Shown: piece by piece, positions 1 to 11,471 of the stretch | How the letters are laid out: each line of letters begins with the position of its first letter | How positions within the stretch are numbered: position 1 is the first letter of the stretch | NCBI GenBank assembly: GCA_017654935.2 | Contig: CM065698.1 | Span: 39,693,739-39,757,738 of the forward strand | Origin: Phymorhynchus buccinoides | Taxonomy: Eukaryota > Mollusca > Gastropoda > Neogastropoda > Raphitomidae | Direction: 5' to 3' | DNA length: 64,000 nt | Made by a program: the position numbers and the translations under genes | Notes under the pieces: model-generated | Told to the model about the DNA's origin: nothing | What the model saw: only the letters and a program-made list of their open reading frames with translations | The model's database searches: none

Positions 1-645
1 CTTCACCATTTCTCCGCCAGAAGGCAGGAAGACACCTTCGGCACCAGAAAGGTGGTGCTTGTGCAGACTCCTTTTTTCTCTGACCTAACGGTAATCGTTT
101 GTTATTTTTTATTCTGGGGTTGGTATGCATATGCTTATGCTGTTTGGGGGTATGGATGTTTTGGTTGTCTAGTTATTATGTCCTCTCCCTTACAGGTTAT
201 CCCTGGCGTTTCATGTCAGGTTTGTCTTGTGGGTATTGTTTTTTTTGTTTGTTGGAGTGAAGTTTCAAAAATGTTTTCTTACCCACCTCCTCGCTGGGAA
301 TCAACTCATTCGTAGTGAAACGGTAACATGATAGAATAGATTGAATGATTTTATTTAATATAACTATCTATTCTATCTATATACTTACCGTTTCACTACG
401 ATCAAAGGTTCCCACCCTCCTCCCTCCGACGAAAACATCATTGGGAAGGTTGGTTTTTAAAAAATTTATCATGATTTAAAGTTGCCTCCCCGGAAGTGAC
501 GTAGCGAGTGGGATCCACGGCAGCTTAGTGGTATTGGCTGTGTAGACCAAGGGAAGTAATCTAGTCTTGTTAAGACTATAACTTTTTGGTCTTTGGTAAA
601 TTGGCATTTGCTCCAAATTGGAAGGAATAACTCATTCGTAGTGAA
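1..645 (+). mobile_element. DIRS-type retrotransposon, 3' end (truncated by window edge and gap)
   Basis: Nearly the same sequence, inverted, as 26520-27190, the 3' end of the DIRS element in LIG3. It includes the end of the recombinase region, a non-coding tail, an internal junction block (about 310-430) and the inverted terminal repeat reading GGAATAACTCATTCGTAGTG, cut off by the N gap. The 87-residue ORF in the tail is not convincingly coding: the two copies differ mostly by amino-acid-changing substitutions. Confidence 0.8.
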
Positions 646-1145
646 NNNNNNNNNNNNNNNNNNNNNNNNNNNNNNNNNNNNNNNNNNNNNNNNNNNNNNN
701 NNNNNNNNNNNNNNNNNNNNNNNNNNNNNNNNNNNNNNNNNNNNNNNNNNNNNNNNNNNNNNNNNNNNNNNNNNNNNNNNNNNNNNNNNNNNNNNNNNNN
801 NNNNNNNNNNNNNNNNNNNNNNNNNNNNNNNNNNNNNNNNNNNNNNNNNNNNNNNNNNNNNNNNNNNNNNNNNNNNNNNNNNNNNNNNNNNNNNNNNNNN
901 NNNNNNNNNNNNNNNNNNNNNNNNNNNNNNNNNNNNNNNNNNNNNNNNNNNNNNNNNNNNNNNNNNNNNNNNNNNNNNNNNNNNNNNNNNNNNNNNNNNN
1001 NNNNNNNNNNNNNNNNNNNNNNNNNNNNNNNNNNNNNNNNNNNNNNNNNNNNNNNNNNNNNNNNNNNNNNNNNNNNNNNNNNNNNNNNNNNNNNNNNNNN
1101 NNNNNNNNNNNNNNNNNNNNNNNNNNNNNNNNNNNNNNNNNNNNN
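646..1145. other. Assembly gap, exactly 500 N
   Basis: A run of 500 N, a placeholder length. It falls inside the terminal inverted repeat of the DIRS copy, a typical place for an assembler to break. Confidence 0.99.
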
Positions 1146-1439
1146 TTTTTGTTTGAGTCCATTCACTTTTTTGCTATTTCTCAAAAAAGAACATTTGAGT
1201 CATCGGAAACAACTTTCGATTATCTGATGAAAATACTTCCAGTCAATCACAAAATCTTAGCTTACAGCCTGACTATCTTACTTGGAATAGTAATTTTTTT
1301 TCTGTAAACATTACCAAATGCATTGTAATGATTCACTTCTATCAATAACTTAAAAACTTTCAAAAAACGATAAGGTCAATTCACTGATTCTAATACAATA
1401 CTTAATGACTCAGCATAGACTCGGTGCTTTTCTTTAAAC

Positions 1440-2000
1440 AAAATTTACAGCCAAAGGTTTCACAAATTAGCCGAGGCCTGAGAGATACAGCTAACTGTGA
1501 GTAGGGCAAGTAAGTGTAGATGATGTCATATAGACTTAGTGATTCACATACTGTCCCTTAAGTCTACACCAAGGTTTGCAAATTAGCATGCCTGAGAGAC
1601 AGACACTGTGAGTATGGCTTAAGTCATAAATGTGTCATATAGACTATAGTGATAAACTTACTGTAGCCCTTTAAGTCTACAAACAGGGTTGCAAAATTAG
1701 CCAGCCTGAGAGATACAGACAACCTGTAGAGTAGGGCAATTAAGTCATATGGATGTGTCAATATAGACTTAGTGGATGAAACTTACTGTCCCTTTAAGTC
1801 TAGCAAACAAGGGTTTCAAATTAGCCAGGCCTGAGAGCTAAAGACAAACGTAAGAGTGGCTTATCCATCAAGATGTGTCATAATAGACTTAGTGGATGAT
1901 ACAGACATCATGTAGATTAGGCATTAAGTCCATAAGATGGGTCCCGTATAGACTTAGGTGGATGAACGATTACTGTCACTTTAAGGTCTTTCAAACTAAC
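1440..2000. repeat. Degenerate tandem repeat, about 115-bp unit, 4-5 copies
   Basis: Anchors AGACTTAGTG, TTAAGTCTA and GCCTGAGAGATACAG recur about every 110-125 bp. Copies differ by many single-base insertions and deletions, which looks like uncorrected long-read sequence next to the gap. Confidence 0.75.
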
Positions 2001-2689
2001 ATCATGATATCATGAGAGCTGGCTTGGAACGAAAACTCCCACAATAACTGTCTTTTTGATACAATTAAAGTTGTAACCAACCACATACCCAACCACTTGT
2101 GCTAATTTTGCTTTTTTTTTTTTGTTAATGTCATGTTTTTGATTATTCAAAGGACGATGCTAAGAAAAAGTTGGGGACCTTATACCAGCATCCCAACAGA
2201 GCATCACAAAGCAAATTTTGTAGATGATAAGTCAGCCTGCTAGATCATAGATCCACACATACGCACACTCGATATATGAACACTAACTTCAACACAGATC
2301 ATAACCATCAAAACACCCAATTAATACCACATTTTCTCCCTTAATAACACATAAAACCCGCTCGAAAATGAATGATAGGGTTAAAACTCCCAAGAGGGCC
2401 TATCATTACTTCGCTGCAAAACAGACACGAGATCTGACGAAACCAAATTCCTGAAAGTTACCACGGGCTGTGGACTGGGTAGCCCCAGGTAGGGTCCAGG
2501 GGCAATGCCTGGTAGAGAATGCTGAAGATTGTTAAGCAATTTGAGGCTTATAAACCCCACTAACATGAGTAAGCTCTGTGATTCTGTCCCCATTTAAAAA
2601 AAGAAAAGCACAATGCGGGTGGATTGCTTTTGGTTGAGTGGCAACTGGGACATGACTGCTTTGTTCATGCTTCCATCAGCCACTCCCAG

Positions 2690-3060
2690 TCAATATCTTC
2701 TAGCCCCCGGATTTCTCTGGATTTACACTTGTCTCTTACCAGGCATCAATGGACTGAAGTCCATCATCTGAAAACCACATACAAGGAAACCAAGGTGCCC
2801 CGACTGTGGAGGACAACACTGAAATGAGTTTCCCAACATGACCAAAAAGGCTTCATTTAGTGAAAAATCACTTTAAAATGCTATCTAACACAAAAGATAA
2901 CACTCAATGAAAAAGCAAAACCTCTGACAAGAGAAACCAATCCTTTGTCAGAAATTCTTAATCCTCTGAAATTTGCAGATCCTGACAATTCTGATGCCCA
3001 AAGAACAGCCCTGCTGCCTTTAAAATTTCATGAAATCAGGATATTTCCTGAAGTAAATCT
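2690..3060. repeat. Dispersed repeat shared with 43240-44070
   Basis: Segments such as GGACAACACTGAAAT and CAGAAATTCTTAATCCTCTG recur in the same order at 43316 and 44018; there the copy is interrupted by another inverted-repeat element. Lies 3' of PSMB6. No coding capacity seen. Confidence 0.6.
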
Positions 3061-3237
3061 CATGTCTGGTGCCCAAACGCCAAAAGGTTTAAATGATTTT
3101 CTTTCTTCGCTCTGTGGCGTCTCCTGGCGATGACTGATGGCATTTGTGTTGCTGTATTTAACCCTCTAAGCAATGAAACATTTAGAAAAAACACACACAA
3201 ACTCCCAACAAAAAAGCATGACACTTCTCCAGGCTGG

Positions 3238-3368
3238 CTAGTTGTCCTCGTAGAACTTGGGCAGCTGGTCCCCGATGAGGACGAACCTCTCCACCCCATC
3301 CTTGGTGATGGCGGCCATTCGGATGATGCCCCCGCTGGACCCGTCCCGGTTGATGGCCAGAGACACCG
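3238..3368 (-). CDS. PSMB6: PSMB6 exon 5 (C-terminus)
   Basis: Acceptor TGTTTCAG. It encodes [13 protein letters not shown], then [20 protein letters not shown] and QLPKFYEDN, then TAG at 3240-3238. A dispersed repeat begins about 16 bp upstream of the acceptor (about 3384 onward), so the branch-point region of intron 4 lies in repeat DNA. Confidence 0.93.
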
Positions 3369-6300
3369 CTGAAACATTCCACACCAAAGAATATGAAATA
3401 GTGAGGCCAAGGGAGGAACGATAACGAAATTGAACAAAGGGCAGAGCTGCCAACCCTCTGTTGCAGTTTCCAGAAAACAAACTGCTTAAAAACCAGGGAC
3501 AAGGGACACTTATTTCCAGGGACAAACATTGCAATGTCATGCATCAGGGTCAAAACGAGCATTGACTTCCAATTATTTCATGATCTAGCAACATTTCTGT
3601 GAGTTTTTTTCTGTATTCTTGATGTTTTTTGGTGCCAATGTGCTTCAATATTCAAGGTCCCTTGCTGTTCAGTAACCTATGTGTTGTGTTGGGTGTTCCT
3701 GTGTTCAATAGCAAGGCCAGCAAACAAGACAAGTGATTGTTCTACAATTTTTTTTTTATTCTACTCAGTTTCCAGGGACACGCAGACAGAAAAGTGGATT
3801 CCAGGGACAGGGTGCCATTTTGGACTGTTTCCAGGGACAAATAGGGGGGACGATTGGCAGCCCTGAAAGGGTGAATACTCTCTTTTTCTAATTAACTCCC
3901 CTCCACCAAAGTTGATTACGATACCAATTCACCTAGCAGTGTGTGGGTCAGAACCAAAGTGAGACAAACAAAGCATCATTCTCAAACAAAAGAATGTGCC
4001 AAGTTCGCCTTTACGACCCTCCACCCACACACAGCACGAACTTCCAGAAAGGTGGGGGGGACTATTATTACACTTTTCTTACTATTTTGTTCATCATATT
4101 AGGGTACAGACAAACCCCCTATTTTACGACCCTCTGTTAAGCGACCAACTCTCATTTGAGACCGGATTTGTTGGCACGGATGCATTTTACTATGTAAACG
4201 ACCCTCTCTTAAACGACTTCCTCTAAAACGCGACTTACGACCGCCATTTTTGTTGGTTTTTACGACCGTTTGTTGTCGTCTGCATAGACTTCGAGCAAAG
4301 GGAAACAACCACGGTCAAGGGCCTGAAAGCGGAGTCGCTTCCCTTGTTGTAGAAAAGATGGCAGAGGACGAAAGCGTAGGAAAAGCACGAAAACCACTGA
4401 CTTTGAAAAAGAAAACCACTGACTTTGGACGAGAGTGGAGGTGATTAACAGAAGTCGGCGAAGTGAAACTGTAATACATCGATTGCACAATCCTATGGAG
4501 TTGGAAAGACCCAAATCCAGTTTTAATATGTCATTGTATGTGTGCATGAAGAAGAGAGTATGAACTGTGCTGAACTTTTTCTTTCTACGGCTGCCAGTGA
4601 AAACCTCCGTCATACGACCCCTCCAATTTAAGACCGATTTTTCCGGACATTTTTGTTAGTCTTAAAATAGAGGTTTGTCTGTACTACTTTTTACTGAAAT
4701 ATACCGAAATATATTGACATAATCCAAAAATATATAGTCCATGAGACACTTTATACCCCCCATGCACCCCCAGTGATTTTATGAAAAATATACCCGGGTC
4801 GGTAAGAACAGAGGATTGGCACAACAGGGGAGGATCGGAGCGAGGATCAGCCTTGTTATTTGACAATCAGCCCTCTCTCTCTCCCTTTTTTAAAATTAAT
4901 GAGGCTTTCATATTGAAAATTCTCTGCCCCTGTCTCGTGCACTGAGATGTGTGCGCCACCTGTGTAAGATTATCGTCCTTGCCTGTCACGAAGTAGTAGT
5001 TTATAGCCACAGAAAATTATCTGCCCCTGACTCGTCACTAGGTGGCATGGTCAAATCAGTCCTAAAATTATTGCCCTTTCGCGTTGCCAAGTAGTATAAA
5101 GCCTCATTCCATAGATTTACACAACTTCTGGAAGTGTGTTTATGCCACTTACCATCATGTTTCACCTGTAATAGACACAAACTCCCTTCTCCAGGCCTGT
5201 TTACCCTGAAACCGGGCTTTGTGTATTCAAAATCCAAAATAAGTGATATATTTTCACAAAATAGAGAGTACTCCAACAGGAAAGTTTTTTAAAAATGAGT
5301 GCAAACATGCATACATTTTCATAACAACTCTCTACTAGTTATAGAAATACTATGTCAAAAGTGTAATCCATTATTTACAACAACACACACACATACACAC
5401 AGATCGCACCAGTTTCCTGAATGAGGCATTGGCAACATACAGAAATGGTAGATTTTTTTTCACCACTTCACCATATTTTTTCCCAATGTACCATATTTAT
5501 CATATTTTTGTCAAATATGTGTACAAAATATGGTGAAATCTTATGGGTAAACAGGTCTGCTTCCCCTTTCTTGGCACTCACCTCTGGACACAAACTTGAG
5601 GCACTGCTCCTTGGTCATCCATCTCCTTGTACTCGGCGTCCACAAAGCCGTACAGGTAGGTGCTGCCAGACCCCCCTATGGCGAACGGCTGCCTCTGCAG
5701 CATGCCTCCTATGGGAACCGAGAACACCTGCAACCGAAGAAAACCACACGTGCACCAGACCTGTTTACCCCCCTACACAAGTCTTGAGTAGTCTGGATAG
5801 CTGAAATGAGTAGTTTTGTGTGTGAAATGTAAGTAGTTCTCTTCATTAAACCATCAAACAATGCTCACTGAAAATGAGTAGTCAGAGCATTATTTTCAAT
5901 TTTGAAGAGCAGTAGAGGTCCAAATTGAGTAGAATACTACTCTCGAAAAGGGTAGAGTAAACAGGACTGATATTGCACCGTCAACATTGACTAAATTAAC
6001 CCATTTTGCCTTGCTACCTGACCGCCCCATGGTGAACGGCATGCCTCCTATGGGAACCGAGAACACCTGCAACCCAGGACAACCACACATGCACCGTCAA
6101 CATTGACAACATTAACCCATTCTGCCCTGCGCCTATTAATATTATGGTGTGTGTGATGATTGATGATGTCATAACTTTTGACATGTCATGTAGTCCTTGA
6201 ATGCTGGTCCAGGAAAGATTTATTTTTTATATCTCTGGACCAATTTCTCAGGTTGTCTTTTTATTTTATGACTTTTCTCCTCCAAAATCAGAATGTGTCA

Positions 6301-6725
6301 GCTGTACGCAGCATTGGAGACCAGTGCACAAAAAAACTGAAAACCAGACACATACGTACCTTGCCCATTATGGCCATATGGCCTGGGAACGCAGAAGAAG
6401 AATATGACTTTTAACAGGTCTCTTTTAAATTTTGTAATATTTTAAGAAAATCGATGATTTCTCAGTTTGTCTCTGGCAGTGAAGGAGTTAAGTGTACTTC
6501 ACTGAATAAAGTTACCTGTCCTCCGAGTCGCTTGTCCCAGCCAGCTACAATGATGCCTGCCGTCAGGCTGTCGCGCTGTTCGTAGCAGAGTTCACGGAAC
6601 ACGTTAGCTGCCGTGGACACTTCGGGTTGCTCCCCCATCTCCATCCTGAAAGGGAAAAGAAAAATCTTTTTTGCAATTTATCACAAAGTAACTAAAACAA
6701 TTACAAAAGGTCTGCTGAAGAAAAA

Positions 6726-6788
<63 letters not shown>

Positions 6789-7361
6789 GCTCACATTGAC
6801 AATGACATTGAGCCACAACAGACTAGATAAGAAGGCTCAGTCAGAAGGTGAGAAAACAAAATCTGCTAAAATGCGAGATGCAAGAATATAAAAATACATA
6901 CTTAGTTTATAACATTGTTACTTAGCCCTTGCCCATGTGGTGAAGGGATCACAGAACATAGGTCAGGGACTCATGTAACAGACCTAGCAGAAAATTCCCA
7001 GGGCTCCCAATTGTCCCGCAAAATAAGGGGTCCCAGGGACTCCTTCACTTACAGTAATAGAGGGTCCTAGAGGCGGGATAGAGGGTCCCAGTGGCATTGT
7101 GAATGCTAAAAAGAATTTTTTCTAGTGCATCCCTGGGACCCCCTGCACATTCTTTTAGAGGGTCCTTTAGAATTTTAGTGCTTCATAGACCCCTAAATGG
7201 GGGTCCCTGGGAGCCCTGAATTTTTGTGTTATTATGCGATTAAACATGTGCACTCTCTCTCTCTCGCAGTCTAAGTCTTTTACTCTCTCTGAGTCTGACT
7301 GAGTCTCTCTCTCTCTCAGCTCTCTCTCTCTCTCTCGCTCCCTCCCTCTCTCTCTCTCTCG

Positions 7362-7393
<32 letters not shown>

Positions 7394-10300
7394 CGGTCTC
7401 TCCCCCCCCCCCCCACACACACACTCTCTGAGTCTCTCAGTGACCACTGACTTGTAAAAGTCCAGGTGATACTTGACAATGTCAGCAATGGCCTGCGTGT
7501 CGGCTGCTGAACCGGAGCGACAGCAGTAGATGCGATCAGTGACTTTGGTCAGTTTGTCCGTCACGCGGTTAGCGATGTAGACTCCCGTCGTCGTGCGCGA
7601 GTCAGCTCCGATCACCACTCCACCGTCAAACTCCACTGCCATGATGGTGGTCTGCAATAAATTTTTAAAAAGGCTCATAAATAAATAAACAGCGCAGTAG
7701 GGTTTTGCGCTGTACGTTTTGCGCAGTTTGGTGGACCTCAAGTTGCAGTTCAAACACTTTTTCAAAGCATTTTTTTTTTACAGAATTCATTAGAGAGCGT
7801 AACACTAACAGAGATTGTGTCACTGTTGCTGAGTGTAAAATTACTACACATTTGTGACAGTCCTGATACACAAGGATACTAAATACAATTTCAAAACAGT
7901 ATTGTACAAGCCATGCACGAAATCGGTGATTTTATTACAATTTGTACTTGTACTCAAATGCTGGCGATTGAATATTTACAAGAATTTACATTGATTCCTG
8001 TCTCGTCTACTCTTGACTAGAACTCTTGAATCTCCTCATAGACTCATCTTCTTCTTCTGACTGGGGATGTTTATCCTGCCCCATGCCCAAAGTCTTCATT
8101 TAGACTGCTATTGGCGCACAGGATGCATGCTTTGTGAGTTTGTGTAATCTATTCCACCGGCACACACGGCCTACTTGTACTGAATAGTGGAATGGGCTTT
8201 AACATGCATGCAAGATCTTGTGCGTGCATTCACACACAGGACCTCGGTTTTACTTTTAGGTCTCCCATACTGAGTCATAGAATAGCGCACAGGCGCTGGC
8301 TGGCCAGGTCACTAAATTTAGAATAGGTTTTGGCTTTGTTTTGTTTTTAAGATGTGCTCTCCCTAAGTTCATCGATATAATGCCACAGGTCAGGTCAGGT
8401 CAGGTCAGATCTTCAGGGCAGCCAGGCCTCGCGGCCTCTTGATGTGCCCTATCTTTTGATTGTTTGTTATTGTGGTTTTGTTCATTATGCGTGACATAGT
8501 GGTGATTTCAACTACGACCAAGACCAAGATGATAGTCTGAACCATGATCTAGCCAGGTTAAAAAAGTGTTTCCCTTGGATTTGATCTCTGAACTTATCAT
8601 GGTTCTAAACACACACACAAAAATGGTGTTGCACTTGCATGCACAGTTACCGCAAGGAAAACAACGTGAATCCTAACACAATGACTCCCAACCATTCGAA
8701 CCGGGAATCGATCCCAGTTCCCGAGAGATGGGAATTAACTCTGAACGTCACACCAAATCTTTTCATTAAAAAAATCACCCAGAATAAAGTCTAACTCACA
8801 TTTCATTTCTGAAAGATGCATATTGAATAGCAATGATGATATTATTATTCCAAAGCTAACACACTGTCACACAACAAACCATGAATTGGAATAAAAAATC
8901 CGTAATGGCACTCCGAGCATCGCGCCGAGTCAATACTGCGTCACGTCACATGGAAAGAAGAAAAAAATTTGGGGTCACTTCGAAAAATCCGTTAAAAAAG
9001 ACTAGTGGGTGCTTTCCCTTGCTGTAACTTGTAAGAACCAAAAACGGACCAGCGAGACTGAGGTAAAGGAAGAACTAACTTAGTATATTGCATTGTGGGT
9101 AGGGAGAAAGTGAAAGTGAACGTACTAGACCTGGCGTTCAGCGGGCGCAATCGGTGCATACGGGCTGCATGAGTTGACAAAATTCGGTCACATTTGGCGT
9201 CTGTGTCCTAGAGAGGGTTAAAATTTTTAAAAGTTGCTACGACAGTGTGAAAGAATCAACATACCCGCTAGTTTGCTAGATCGTTGAGCTTTCGATCTAA
9301 AATATTGGTCCGAAAAAAATATCTTAGTGAGAACAAGAGCCTTCACTTAACACATTAATCATCTAAAATCCAAGCCAGAAGTCCGCTAATATAGTAATAA
9401 GCATTTAAGTAAACTTACGGTAAGTTCAATCATTGGCGTGAAGTTTTATCAAGTTTTCTCAAATCTTTGGGTTACTCCCGTCTTAAAATTGTTAAGACAA
9501 AAACCAAGGCATATTCACCGCTTGTTCCACATAAGAAATGACGCATGCTAAAGGTCAAGGTCAAGGCCGATGACAGCACATGCGCATTTCCGTTTTCAAA
9601 CTGAATGACGGATTCATAGTTAACAATGCGATTCTTGCTTGTTGTAAGCTGATTTAAGTGCTAAATCTTACAATATTTTACTTCATACGACCAACAGCAT
9701 CAGAAAATTACTTACGTTTGATTTGATGCTTAAAAATAAATTGTGTTAATCAATGTTGCACATGTGTGGTTTTGAAACTTCTTAAAATTATAATAAAAAT
9801 CTAGGCTTTTGAAAATTCGTCTGCTTATCTATGGATCTATGCACGGGACAATTGATGTATTGATGACGATTACTCTAATAAATACGTCAATGCACGAGAT
9901 GAGGTCATGGTAAGGGGGCGCCGGAAAGCCGAAATAAGTGGCTTTCTTCGACTGAAAGGTTTTTTTAATGCAAAAACAAATATTTAAGAGCTTCTTTTCT
10001 CAAAGAAAGCTACATATAGTTTCTACAGACAATACACTATTTGTGAATACTGTTTTTCTTACAAATTATTAGAGTTCTGTCCAGCTAGCTAAGCAGCTTT
10101 CAATCATCTTGATTGTTGGAAGAAAGATGTCACAAATTTCTGTATTTGACCATTTTGAGTCATGAGTGAAAAAATAGGCCAATGTTCCAACAAAATCGTA
10201 CCTATTTTTGCAAACTATTGACAGAAAACGCATGTTTACACCAATTTTGGTATTTTTGTCTCATTTTATCAGTACAAATCTGAGAATTACCACAAAAAAT

Positions 10301-10512
10301 TCTTGTCCCTACATCAGTACATCATGATCGGCGCAACGAAAGTGGTGCTCCGTATATTGTAAGTGACGTTTTTTCACTACGGCCATAATGTGAATGATTG
10401 AGAAATTCAAAACAAAAACTGTAATACTTACACCTGTAGTTACTTCGCCAGGTCGAAGACCACCAACTTGCGCTAACTGCTCGCCTGCAAACATGTTTGT
10501 CATCGCTGCCAT
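3238..10512 (-). CDS. PSMB6: Proteasome subunit beta type-6 (beta-1, caspase-like), 5 coding exons
   Basis: Catalytic beta-1 subunit of the 20S proteasome core, an N-terminal threonine protease cleaving after acidic residues. Exons (minus strand): 10432-10512, 7452-7651, 6516-6645, 5582-5727, 3238-3368, all with GT-AG borders and matching phases. The product is about 228 residues (human about 239): a 27-residue propeptide ending in TTG, then the mature chain starting [11 protein letters not shown]. Mature-chain Thr1, Asp17 and Lys33 are all present, as is Arg45 (CCRSGSA), the S1-pocket residue of constitutive beta-1 that immunoproteasome beta-1i lacks. The C-terminal part carries the family motifs RDGSSGG and GDQLPKF. 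Exon 4 contains one extra base near 5619-5622 that breaks the frame; exon 5 only joins in frame if it is discounted. It is probably an assembly error, but a true lesion is possible. The start is the first ATG of an open stretch giving a normal-length propeptide. Confidence 0.95.
3384..4012. mobile_element. Inverted-repeat element (20160-20530 family), itself interrupted
   Basis: The outer parts (3384-3437 and about 3868-4012) match the intact palindromic element at 20160-20530 (GAAATAGTGAGGCCAAG; CCAAAGTTGATTACGATACC). Between them sits a second palindromic element (3430-3867) with ends GCAGAGCTGCC and GGCAGCCCTG. The left end lies about 16 bp upstream of PSMB6 exon 5. Confidence 0.65.
4107..4681. 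mobile_element. pogo/Tigger-like MITE, TIR CAGACAAAC, TA target
   Basis: Flanked by TA on both sides; termini CAGACAAACCCCC and GAGGTTTGTCTG. Subterminal TTACGACC/TTAAGACC motifs repeat inward. Inside, + strand 4360-4443 reads [19 protein letters not shown], which resembles the N-terminal helix-turn-helix start of Tigger/jerky transposases before breaking off. In PSMB6 intron 4. Confidence 0.75.
5582..5727 (-). CDS. PSMB6: PSMB6 exon 4, with a +1 base frameshift
   Basis: Begins VFSVPIGGM and carries the [19 protein letters not shown] motif. After the GAG codon at 5625-5623 there are four bases (5622-5619) before the conserved [10 protein letters not shown] stretch, where the family has one codon. 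The donor (GTGAGT, phase 1) and exon 5 fit only the shifted frame. The exon is otherwise well conserved, which favours a base-calling or assembly error over a dead gene. Confidence 0.88.
5756..5968. mobile_element. MITE with CAGACCTGTTTACC terminus (GAGTAG family)
   Basis: Begins CAGACCTGTTTACCCCCC and ends GTAGAGTAAACAGGACTG, an imperfect terminal inverted repeat, with several GAGTAG/CTACTC motifs inside. A second copy at 58682-59627 is interrupted by a Tigger element; this copy shows the empty site. It starts 29 bp upstream of PSMB6 exon 4. Confidence 0.75.
6010..6066 (-). pseudogene. Partial duplicate of PSMB6 exon 4 (5' part with acceptor)
   Basis: Acceptor GGTTGCAG, then codons for VFSVPIGGM as in the true exon, then [10 protein letters not shown] without the intervening LQRQ; no donor. 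It lies upstream of the real exon 4 within intron 3. Flanking TTGAC..CATTAACCCATT is itself duplicated at 5987 and 6101, indicating a local tandem duplication. Confidence 0.75.
6516..6645 (-). CDS. PSMB6: PSMB6 exon 3
   Basis: Acceptor TTTCAG, donor CAG/GTAACT. It encodes the region reading [20 protein letters not shown] followed by [13 protein letters not shown], colinear with the human beta-1 segment around residues 95-135. A (GA)n microsatellite begins about 80 bp upstream in intron 2. Confidence 0.92.
6728..6785. repeat. (GA)n microsatellite
   Basis: Nearly pure AG dinucleotides in PSMB6 intron 2. Confidence 0.97.
7000..7217. mobile_element. Palindromic MITE with AGGGCTCCCA termini
   Basis: Left end AGGGCTCCCAATTGTCCC, right end GGGGGTCCCTGGGAGCCCT. 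Another copy is at 46140-46269 and an internal fragment at 41424-41578. In PSMB6 intron 2. Confidence 0.7.
7253..7432. repeat. (CT)n and C/CA-rich low-complexity tract
   Basis: CT dinucleotides with CTCC interruptions followed by a C run and (CA)n. It ends about 20 bp downstream of the PSMB6 exon 2 donor. Confidence 0.95.
7452..7651 (-). CDS. PSMB6: PSMB6 exon 2 (catalytic Thr1, Asp17, Lys33)
   Basis: The acceptor TTGCAG is followed at once by ACC, the codon of catalytic Thr1. The exon encodes mature residues 1-66 plus two bases of Lys67. It contains GADSRTTTG (Asp17), RVTDKLT (Lys33) and [12 protein letters not shown] (Arg45). The donor is AA/GTCAGT, phase 2, matching exon 3. Confidence 0.93.
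7660..10425. other. PSMB6 intron 1, no further gene seen
   Basis: A 2.8-kb intron, AT-rich. It holds a short (CAGGT)n run near 8390-8407 and a fragment with a B-box-like GGTTCGAATG on the minus strand near 8694-8720. No ORF with a recognisable product. Confidence 0.6.
10432..10512 (-). CDS. PSMB6: PSMB6 exon 1 (propeptide)
   Basis: ATG to GT donor (GTAAGT at 10431-10426). It encodes 27 residues ending EVTTG. The exon stops exactly at the Gly-Thr autocleavage site, so it contains only the propeptide. Directly upstream, the stretch reading TCTCCCTTACACAG could be the acceptor of a 5'UTR intron, but this is only suggestive. Confidence 0.88.
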
Positions 10513-11471
10513 ATTGCTGCTGTGTAAGGGAGTGTACTCTCAATACCTTTTGGTAGGTGTGACTTCTCTCCCCTTTCTCTTGGCCGTTTAAATCCTTTTA
10601 AAAAATGTATAATTTTTCAAAGATATGTTTATCAGTATAATTGAAAGATCAAAACTTGTTATGACTAATAATGAAGGTTAAAAATTGGAATAAGCTAAAT
10701 ACATATTTTTCCCGAATTTATAAACAATTTTATATATGTTGTTGGCGACAAATATGTCGCTTAAAACTCTAATAACATAAAAGGAAAATATTCTATCGGC
10801 ACCTATTTTCGTTGCTATGCTATAAGAATGCCTTTTATTAAAACACTGATATCTCATTAAAGGTTTACGCGTATTGAAAGAAAATAACAAACTTTGTCAT
10901 ATTTTTATTTATATTACGAGCGATCCAACATGTCTTCCGTAGCAACTCCAACATGGCTGCTTCTAGCAAAAAGCAAGTCTGCCTACACGATGTACTGAAT
11001 GATTGATTGAAAATCATGTTAAAGACTTAGGTGGTTGTTGTTGCTTTTTTGTGTGCAAATCCTACATAATTAATAGAATGCAGTCTTGTCTCATGATTTA
11101 GAACATAAGATATGACTATCCAATATCCATCCACACATACACGCGCGCGCACACACACACACCACCTCCGTGACCTCGGCACGCTGTATAATTATCCAGT
11201 TGGATAGCTCAGCGTTGCGATTCAAATTCACCTTTTTTTGTTCCGGACTGATTCACTTAGCATTGTGCGAGTGGAACAGCATTCCACCCGAGGCAATTTC
11301 ATCAGCCTCGGTGGAGTTCTTCAAATCCCAGATCTAACCCACTCCCCCTCCCCTTTCCCCACTCCCCCTCCCCTTCCCCCACCCTCCTGCCCTTCTCCAT
11401 ACCCCATGATCCTCCTCCCTACCCCACTTCCCCAATGAGCTGATCATCTGGGCAGTTATCCTTTCCTACAG
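10513..11471. other. PSMB6 upstream region
   Basis: Should contain the PSMB6 promoter and 5'UTR. I see no clear TATA box or other element I can defend. A (CA)n tract is at about 11140-11162 and a CCCCTCCCC-rich stretch at 11338-11400. Confidence 0.4.

Noticed and set aside
576..1184. ORFs spanning the N run
   Set aside because: They consist almost entirely of unknown residues across the 500-N gap.
7167..7488. Arg/Glu-rich ORFs
   Set aside because: Translations of a (CT)n/(GA)n microsatellite overlapping the PSMB6 exon 2 donor.
8694..8735. tRNA-like B box on the minus strand
   Set aside because: An isolated GGTTCGAATG with no A box or cloverleaf.
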